Positions 5,217-9,785 of a stretch of 9,785 bases of DNA are shown piece after piece. The stretch is taken from NCBI GenBank assembly GCA_016880395.1, contig JAEHDN010000217.1, positions 1 through 9,785 on the forward strand, read 5' to 3'. The first letter of the stretch is position 1. Each line of letters begins with the position of its first letter. The position numbers and the translations under genes were made by a program. The notes below the pieces were generated by a model. The model searched no databases. It was not told the origin of the DNA and was given only the letters and a program-made list of their open reading frames with translations. The stretch is from Candidatus Eiseniibacteriota bacterium (lineage in GTDB: Bacteria > Eisenbacteria > RBG-16-71-46 > SZUA-252).

Positions 5217-6974
5217 CTACTTCAGTGTCACCACCTTCTGCGTCAACGAGCGTCCTTGCGCTTCGAGACGGGCGAAGAAGATGCCCGCCGCGACGGCACG
5301 CCCGCGCTCGTCCCGCAGATCCCACGTGATCGTGTGCGGGCCGACGGCGCGCACGCCGGAAGCGAGCTCGCGAACCCGCCTCCCGTTGACGTCGTAGATC
5401 GAGAGTCGGACTCGCGTCTCCCGCGTCAGCTCGAACCGCAGGTTGAGCGGGGCGCGCGCCGGGTTCGGGCTCGCGGGGCCAAAGGCGAACCCGGGAGCGG
5501 GCGGCGTCGATACACCCGTCGTGACCGCTTCCAAGACTTGCATGGCGAAGATGTCGGGGGAGGTCAGGTTGCGCGCGTCCGTCCAGGCCACGATCGCACC
5601 GCCCGCGCCGGTCGCGACGAGCGCGGGATCCCCCTCCTGGCTCGGCAGGTTGATTACGACACGCCCCGTGTCGGGGTAGGCCGGATCCAAGGCTCCCGAC
5701 GCGAAGACGTGCTGGGCCACGACGTCGAGGCTGTCGTCCCACACGACGACCGCGCCGCCGGCGCCGTCCGTCACGATGTCCGCGAACGTCTGGTTTCGCA
5801 AAGTGATGCTGAGCGCGCGACCGCCTGCCGGCCACGCGGGATCGACGACGCCCGTGCCCCGGACATGCTGCGCGAACGTATTGACGTGAACGGTGAAGGC
5901 CTGCCACGTCACGACCGCGCCGCCCGTGCCGTCCGAAACGGCGAGCGGCCGCCCCTCGGTGACGCCGGCGTTGGAGATGGAGCGGCCGCCCGCGGGCCAG
6001 GCGGGGTCGAGCGCGCCGGAGGCGAGCACGTGCTCAGCGAAGATGTGACTCGTGGCGACGATGCGGGCGTCGCTCCACGCGATGATCGCACCGCCCGCGC
6101 CGTCCGCGACGATCGTGGGACGGCCCTGATCGCCGCCCACCGCGCACACGGCACGCCCATTCACGGGGTAGGCGCGATCGACGACCCCTGAAGCCAGGAC
6201 GTGATGCGCGAAGATGTCGGCACCGGTCGTGCTGCTCCGCTGATCGTCCCAGGCGATGATCGCTCCGCCCGCGCCGTCCCCGATGATGACGGGAAACTCC
6301 TGGAGTCCCGGCGCGGTGCACACCGGCAGGCCGTTCTCGGGCCACAGCGGATCGACGTCGCCCGTCGCGAGGAGGTGATGAGCGAAGATGTCGCTCACGG
6401 TCGCCCCCGGGCGGCTGTCCATCCATACAAGGATGGCGCCGCCCGCACCGTCGGAGACCATGGCCAGGTTATTCTGGTCGCCCTGGATCGTGCAGAGCCC
6501 GACCCCGTCCACCTTCCAGTCGGGATCCACCTGTCCCGAGGCGAGCACGTGCTGGGCGAAGACGTCCCCTCCGGTCACGGGGCTCCGGAAATCACGCCAG
6601 GCGACGATGGCGCCGCCCGCACCATCCGAAACGATGATGGGTGTGAATTGCCCGCCGTCGGCCCCGGCGAGGACGAGGGAGTCGGTCAAGAGAGGTTGCC
6701 CGTTGACGGGCCACGCGGGGTCGAGCTGACCGGACGCGAGCACGTGGTTGGCGAACACATTGACCCGCGCGCTCCGGCCGTCCTGCCAGGTGATGATCGC
6801 GCCATCCGCGCCGTCCGTCGTGATCGACGAATGCGTCTGACCCCGCGGCGCGGTGCAGATGGCCCGCCCGAACCTCGGCCACTCGGCCTTCGCCGCTCCG
6901 GGAGCGCCGAAGGTACCGAGCGCGGCCATGGCGATCACGAGCGGGATCGTGGCGAAACGGGATTCGAGGCACAT
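5217..6974 (-). CDS. Secreted eight-repeat (probable beta-propeller) protein with FlgD-Ig/type-IX-like sorting domain
   Basis: A 585-residue exported protein. Residues 1-30 are a signal peptide with an AKA cleavage site. Residues about 31-485 hold eight units of 52-63 residues with consensus DGAGGAIIAWxDxR...DIFAxHVLASGxxDPAWPxxGR. The units begin near residues 54, 117, 175, 233, 291, 348, 403 and 455. The last unit lacks its second half, and residues 31-53 (WPRFGRAICTAPRGQ...) supply it, which is the ring closure expected of a beta-propeller. The C-terminal 90 residues form a FlgD-Ig-like domain (FGPASPNPA, LSIYDVNGRRVRELASG, WDLRDERGRAVAAGIFFARL) ending in KVVTLK, as in type IX-type secretion cargo of FCB bacteria. 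Surface or extracellular location is inferred; ligand or enzyme activity is unknown. An upstream in-frame start at 7067 would overlap the neighbouring gene; the ATG at 6972-6974 has GGGAGGA 4 nt before it and opens the signal peptide, so it is preferred. Confidence 0.87.
   Translation of the reverse strand: MCLESRFATIPLVIAMAALGTFGAPGAAKAEWPRFGRAICTAPRGQTHSSITTDGADGAIITWQDGRSARVNVFANHVLASGQLDPAWPVNGQPLLTDSLVLAGADGGQFTPIIVSDGAGGAIVAWRDFRSPVTGGDVFAQHVLASGQVDPDWKVDGVGLCTIQGDQNNLAMVSDGAGGAILVWMDSRPGATVSDIFAHHLLATGDVDPLWPENGLPVCTAPGLQEFPVIIGDGAGGAIIAWDDQRSSTTGADIFAHHVLASGVVDRAYPVNGRAVCAVGGDQGRPTIVADGAGGAIIAWSDARIVATSHIFAEHVLASGALDPAWPAGGRSISNAGVTEGRPLAVSDGTGGAVVTWQAFTVHVNTFAQHVRGTGVVDPAWPAGGRALSITLRNQTFADIVTDGAGGAVVVWDDSLDVVAQHVFASGALDPAYPDTGRVVINLPSQEGDPALVATGAGGAIVAWTDARNLTSPDIFAMQVLEAVTTGVSTPPAPGFAFGPASPNPARAPLNLRFELTRETRVRLSIYDVNGRRVRELASGVRAVGPHTITWDLRDERGRAVAAGIFFARLEAQGRSLTQKVVTLK
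5530..6884 (-). repeat. Eight tandem protein-coding repeats of about 156-189 bp
   Basis: The repeat units of the secreted protein are visible in DNA as recurring near-copies of the antisense of GACGGCGCGGGCGG (DGAGG) and of GCGAGCACGTG (HVLAS, plus strand). Unit lengths shrink steadily from 63 codons in the first to 52 in the seventh. Spans are approximate. Confidence 0.75.
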
Positions 6975-6978
6975 GTCA

Positions 6979-6985
6979 TCCTCCC
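6979..6985 (-). promoter_or_regulatory. Shine-Dalgarno that decides the repeat-protein start
   Basis: GGGAGGA on the minus strand lies 4 nt before the ATG at 6972-6974. It supports that start over the longer in-frame one, which would add an Arg-rich segment ahead of an otherwise normal signal peptide. Confidence 0.75.
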
Positions 6986-7002
6986 GGGTCCTGCGTTGCG
7001 CC

Positions 7003-7926
7003 CTACCTGGGCGTCCCGACGCGTTCGGCTGTGGTGGTCTGGGCTTCGATCGCGACCGGCTCTCCATAGAGGAAGTCGTCCATGATCGCGAGGTCGTGGG
7101 TGGGGCCGCGGTTCTCGCTGCTCACGTCGAACGAGTCCGCGCCGAGGGCTCCGTGGCCGGAGATGATCTCGACCCGTGCCACGATTCGGTCCGGGAAGAC
7201 AACACCGAGGAACGAGATCCCGCCCGGAGATGGCGGCGCGAGGTACGTACCCAGGGCGCGGCCGGCCGCGTCGAAGAACCGCAGCTTTCCGGAACCGACG
7301 CGATCGAGATCGGAGAACACGACGCCAAAGCCGGTCGTGGTCGCCGGGGTGTTCGAGCCCGGCACGAAGAACTCCACACCCGTCAGCTCATCCCCGACCG
7401 CGATGAACGTCCGAACCGGGCTGAAGAACTTGAACTCGTCGCCGTACGTTGGGTTGAGATCGACGACGTTCTGGTCGCTCACGCGGAACCCGGTGCCCGG
7501 GGTCGAGAAGACGGCGCCCCGCGCGCGACCGACGGCCGGCTGGTTGAAGAAGTCGGCCGGGAAGTTGTCCGTGTTGGTGAAGAGGGGCGGGACGGCATCC
7601 CAGTTGATCTCGCGCCGCCCGGCGCCGAACGAGCCGGGCTGGTTCGGATTCAGATTGCCGAGCGCCGCACGGAATGCCGCGAGCGAGGCCGTGATGTCGT
7701 CCGCCCCTTCGAAAACTTCTCCCCGCGGAAACTCGACGTCCTCGGCCACTGCCGCGCGGAGGTCGGCTGCGGCGACCGAACCCGTCGCCCGGGGGGCCAA
7801 CGTCCGCATTCCGCTGGAGCTTTGGGTCGGCGACGTGGGGGGAGCGTTGTTGCAGGCGGCCACCACCGTGCCGAGGGCAACAGCGAGCAGAGCCGGCGCC
7901 GCGAATCCTACCTTCATCTTCTTCAT
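7003..7926 (-). CDS. Lipoprotein of unrecognised family, single beta-rich domain
   Basis: A 307-residue envelope lipoprotein: MKKMK start, hydrophobic core, VVAAC lipobox with Cys25, then a Ser/Thr/Pro linker to about residue 50. The remaining part is one domain with conserved-looking blocks: FRAALGNLNPNQPGSFGAGR and INWD (about 85-110), FPADFFNQP then RGAVFSTPGTGFRVSD (122-151), FFVPGSNTPATTTGFGVVFSD (186-206), LRFFDAAGRALG (215-226), GISFLGVVFPDRIVARVEIISG (236-257) and IMDDFLYGEP (281-290). I recall similar unannotated secreted proteins, some near PEP-CTERM-type anchors, but cannot name a family. The beta-rich pattern and the 'DxD' turn (SDLDRVGSG) suggest an extracellular sandwich fold, perhaps binding calcium or sugar; that is speculation. 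AGAGGAG lies 9 nt before the ATG. It is 43 nt after the oxidoreductase gene and 28 nt before the repeat-protein gene, so probably co-transcribed. Confidence 0.85.
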   Translation of the reverse strand: MKKMKVGFAAPALLAVALGTVVAACNNAPPTSPTQSSSGMRTLAPRATGSVAAADLRAAVAEDVEFPRGEVFEGADDITASLAAFRAALGNLNPNQPGSFGAGRREINWDAVPPLFTNTDNFPADFFNQPAVGRARGAVFSTPGTGFRVSDQNVVDLNPTYGDEFKFFSPVRTFIAVGDELTGVEFFVPGSNTPATTTGFGVVFSDLDRVGSGKLRFFDAAGRALGTYLAPPSPGGISFLGVVFPDRIVARVEIISGHGALGADSFDVSSENRGPTHDLAIMDDFLYGEPVAIEAQTTTAERVGTPR

Positions 7927-7969
7927 GGTTTCGTTCTCCTCTTTCTTCGATTGGTGTGAGGTTCAGGCT

Positions 7970-9376
7970 TCAGACCGGTTGGATGTTCTGGTTCACGTGG
8001 AACAGGTTGGTCGGGTCGTACTTCCGCTTGATCTTGACAAGACGGTCGTAGTTGGAGCCGTAGGCGGCGCGCACCCGGTCCCCCTCGTCGGCCGTCATGA
8101 AGTTCACGTAGACGCCGTCGCTCGCGTAGGGCGCGGAGGCGGCGAAGAAGTCGCGGGCCCAGCGGACGCAGCGCTCGTCGTCGTTCGGATCCTCCCAACG
8201 GCCGTGCACGTTCATGACGAACCGCGTGGCGCGATGGGCGTACGCCGTGGACTTGGCGCTCGGCCGAGTCGTGGCGCCACCCAGAGCGGCGATGAAGATC
8301 TCGCAGTGGGGCGACGGCAGCGCCTCAACGTAAGTCGCGATGGCGTCCAGCAGCCCTTCGTCGAGCGTCAAGAGGTTGTGGGACTTCCAGTAGTTCCGCG
8401 CGCCGTGGGTGAGAAGCGGATCGAAGGCCTGCTGCCACGAGACGTACGGCTGGACGCCGACGCCCTCCCCCACCGGGGTTCCGAGTCGGCGCACGGGCCC
8501 GATGAGGGTCTCGCCGCGCTTCGGATCGCCCGCGTAAAGGAACGCGAGAGCCACGATCTCCTGGCCGTGGACGGCGGGCGCCAGGAACGGGAGCGGCGGC
8601 GCCTTGCGGAGCACCACCCACACCGCGAGCTCATCGGGCGCCGTCTCGAGGAAGTCGCGATACCGACGAAGGACCGACTTCGTCTGCAACGCCGGGTAGA
8701 CGATCAACCCGCTCAGGAGATCCGGGCCCACCGAATGGAGTCGGAATTCGAAGCGCGTGACCACGCCGAAATTGCCGCTGCCACCTCGGAGGGCCCAGAA
8801 GAGGTCGGGGTGCTCGGTCGCGCTCGCGTAGATCAGCTCTCCGGCGGCCGTGACGACCTCGGCGGATTCCAGGTTGTCGACGGTCATGCCGTGCTTGCGG
8901 CTGAGCCAGCCGAATCCGCCACCCAGGGTCAGCCCGGCGATCCCAGTGGTGGAGTTGATGCCGACCGGGGTGGCGAGGCCGTGGGCCTGCGTGGCCGCGT
9001 CGACGTCCGCGAGCGTCGCACCCCCCTCGACGGTGACACGGCGCCGGTCCGGATCGACTGCGACCGACCGCATCTTGGAGAGATCGACAACGATTCCGCC
9101 GTCGCACACGGCGCTCCCCGCGATGTTGTGTCCCCCGCCGCGAACTGACAGAGGGAGCCCGCTTTCCTTCGCGAAGGTCACCCCGCGGACGACGTCGGAA
9201 ACGTCGGCGCACCGAAGGATCACCGCCGGGCGCTTGTCGATCGCCCCGTTCCAAACTCGCCGCGCGGTGTCGTACTCGGCATCGTCGGGAAGCAGGACTT
9301 CCCCGTTGGAACGGTCCCGCAGCTCCCCGATCCTCGTCGCCTGCAACGTCGTCATCGCGTTTTCGGTAGAGCGCAT
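7970..9376 (-). CDS. FAD-binding oxidoreductase, BBE (berberine-bridge-enzyme-like) type
   Basis: A 468-residue flavoprotein of the FAD_binding_4 plus C-terminal BBE architecture, of normal length. It probably oxidises a hydroxyl- or carbohydrate-type substrate with O2 or another acceptor; the substrate cannot be read. The PCMH FAD domain spans about 48-215: VRGGGHNIAG carries His83, the expected 8-alpha-histidyl FAD attachment; VDLSKMRSV and EGGATLADVD follow; GINSTTGIAGLTLGGGFGWLSRKHG holds the pyrophosphate-binding loop. Plant-type enzymes have a second covalent Cys in the segment occupied here by NSTTG (141-145), so the flavin is probably attached only once. ALRGGSGNFGVVTRFEF closes the domain. 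The C-terminal signature is YDRLVKIKRKYDPTNLFHVNQNIQP. No signal peptide is visible, so it is cytoplasmic, unlike all its operon neighbours. GGAGG lies 6 nt before the ATG at 9374-9376, 11 nt after the cupredoxin stop. Confidence 0.93.
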   Translation of the reverse strand: MRSTENAMTTLQATRIGELRDRSNGEVLLPDDAEYDTARRVWNGAIDKRPAVILRCADVSDVVRGVTFAKESGLPLSVRGGGHNIAGSAVCDGGIVVDLSKMRSVAVDPDRRRVTVEGGATLADVDAATQAHGLATPVGINSTTGIAGLTLGGGFGWLSRKHGMTVDNLESAEVVTAAGELIYASATEHPDLFWALRGGSGNFGVVTRFEFRLHSVGPDLLSGLIVYPALQTKSVLRRYRDFLETAPDELAVWVVLRKAPPLPFLAPAVHGQEIVALAFLYAGDPKRGETLIGPVRRLGTPVGEGVGVQPYVSWQQAFDPLLTHGARNYWKSHNLLTLDEGLLDAIATYVEALPSPHCEIFIAALGGATTRPSAKSTAYAHRATRFVMNVHGRWEDPNDDERCVRWARDFFAASAPYASDGVYVNFMTADEGDRVRAAYGSNYDRLVKIKRKYDPTNLFHVNQNIQPV

Positions 9377-9387
9377 CGCCTGCCTCC

Positions 9388-9780
9388 TCAGTTGCTGGTG
9401 ACCGTATGGTTCGTGGCGTTCGAAGCGTTCACCCAGCGCACGTGACCGCCGGGCTTGATGTGGGTGGTGGAAGGCGTGAAGCTGAGGCCGCTCACCCCGA
9501 TCTGCACCACAGTGGAATCCGCGCCGTTGGAGTCGACCTGCACGGTGCCGACCATCCCCATGGCCTGGTGCGGGATGCAGTGGTAGCCAAACGCCCCCGC
9601 GGTCGGGAACGTGAACTGCGCCGACTGGCCGATCCCGAACGGCCCGAGATTGAACTGGGTGCCACCGCCGCCCCCACCGGGGGGTGCAGTCGGCGCGCTG
9701 CTGCCGTTACACCCCATGGCCCCGAGCAGGGCGAGAGCGGATACGAGGATGAGTGCTCGACTCCAGGGGAAAGACGTCAC
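9388..9780 (-). CDS. Cupredoxin (plastocyanin-like) lipoprotein with permuted halves
   Basis: A 130-residue periplasmic or outer-membrane-anchored copper protein, probably an electron carrier or copper binder. A hydrophobic stretch ends in AMGC (Cys24 lipid acceptor), followed by a Pro/Gly linker with six glycines. Residues about 42-82 correspond to the second half of a plastocyanin: GQSAQFTF, then FGYHCIPHQAMGM with C68, H71 and M76 in the C-x2-H-x4-M type 1 copper pattern. Residues about 90-130 correspond to the first half: VQIGVSGLSFTPSTTHIKPG, VRWVNAS and NHTVTSN with the remaining ligand His125, ending at once in the stop. All four ligands are present but in permuted order. The start is GTG at 9778-9780, five bases from the window end, so the ribosome site is out of view and a start further upstream cannot be excluded. 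It overlaps nothing and leads the right-hand block. Confidence 0.85.
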   Translation of the reverse strand: MTSFPWSRALILVSALALLGAMGCNGSSAPTAPPGGGGGGTQFNLGPFGIGQSAQFTFPTAGAFGYHCIPHQAMGMVGTVQVDSNGADSTVVQIGVSGLSFTPSTTHIKPGGHVRWVNASNATNHTVTSN

Positions 9781-9785
9781 GGGCA

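Noticed and set aside
5005..5907. 300-codon minus-strand frame overlapping the repeat-protein gene
   Set aside because: Above about 5200 it is an Arg/Gly-rich shadow of the repeats; only the part below about 5190 looks like protein and is listed separately as a possible remnant.
7082..9148. 688-codon plus-strand open frame
   Set aside because: It lies antisense to the lipoprotein and the FAD oxidoreductase, whose family motifs are unmistakable; its own translation is low-complexity.
1..9785. CRISPR array, phage or complete insertion sequence
   Set aside because: No regularly spaced identical repeats with unique spacers, no integrase or complete transposase and no terminal inverted repeats are visible; the only tandem repeats are the protein-coding ones at about 5530-6884 and the three hexamers.

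Overview
This is a GC-rich window in which every gene I can support lies on the minus strand, so transcription runs from right to left. The organism is probably an uncultured member of the FCB superphylum, of the Candidatus Eisenbacteria or Gemmatimonadota type. The pointers are a FlgD-Ig/type-IX-like C-terminal sorting domain ending in KVVTLK on a repeat-rich secreted protein, several lipoproteins, and Shine-Dalgarno sites of the GGAGG type. This assignment is inference; no rRNA or other marker gene is present.

Right-hand block (9780 to about 5005, minus). The order is a copper-binding cupredoxin lipoprotein whose two halves are swapped (circularly permuted), a cytoplasmic FAD-binding (BBE-type) oxidoreductase 11 nt downstream, a lipoprotein of unrecognised family 43 nt further on, and, after 28 nt, a secreted eight-repeat protein (probable eight-bladed beta-propeller) with the sorting domain. 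The tight spacing suggests one transcription unit. A coding-looking stretch without a start codon (about 5005-5190) follows and may be a gene remnant.

Middle (4946-4404, minus). A DUF1572/DinB-superfamily protein with its metal-ligand histidines stands alone between hairpins.

Left-hand block (4161 to 1, minus). This is a copper/silver efflux operon: a small secreted Cys/Met-rich protein, a TolC-family outer-membrane channel, a CusB-type adaptor with an extra FixH/YtkA-like domain carrying four evenly spaced methionines, and the start of a CusA-type heavy-metal RND pump. TolC and CusB overlap by ATGA, and CusB and CusA are 7 nt apart. Together the three form a tripartite envelope-spanning pump, and the small Cys-rich protein may be a periplasmic metal binder. 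The pump gene departs abruptly from its family at about position 104, exactly at a NotI-type site. The remaining 104 bases look unrelated, pointing to an insertion, rearrangement or assembly chimaera.

The intergenic region before the efflux operon (4162-4403) holds three CGGTCC hexamers exactly 10 bp apart, a candidate operator, plus a possible promoter. Copper recurs at both ends of the window, but nothing shows that the two blocks form one system.
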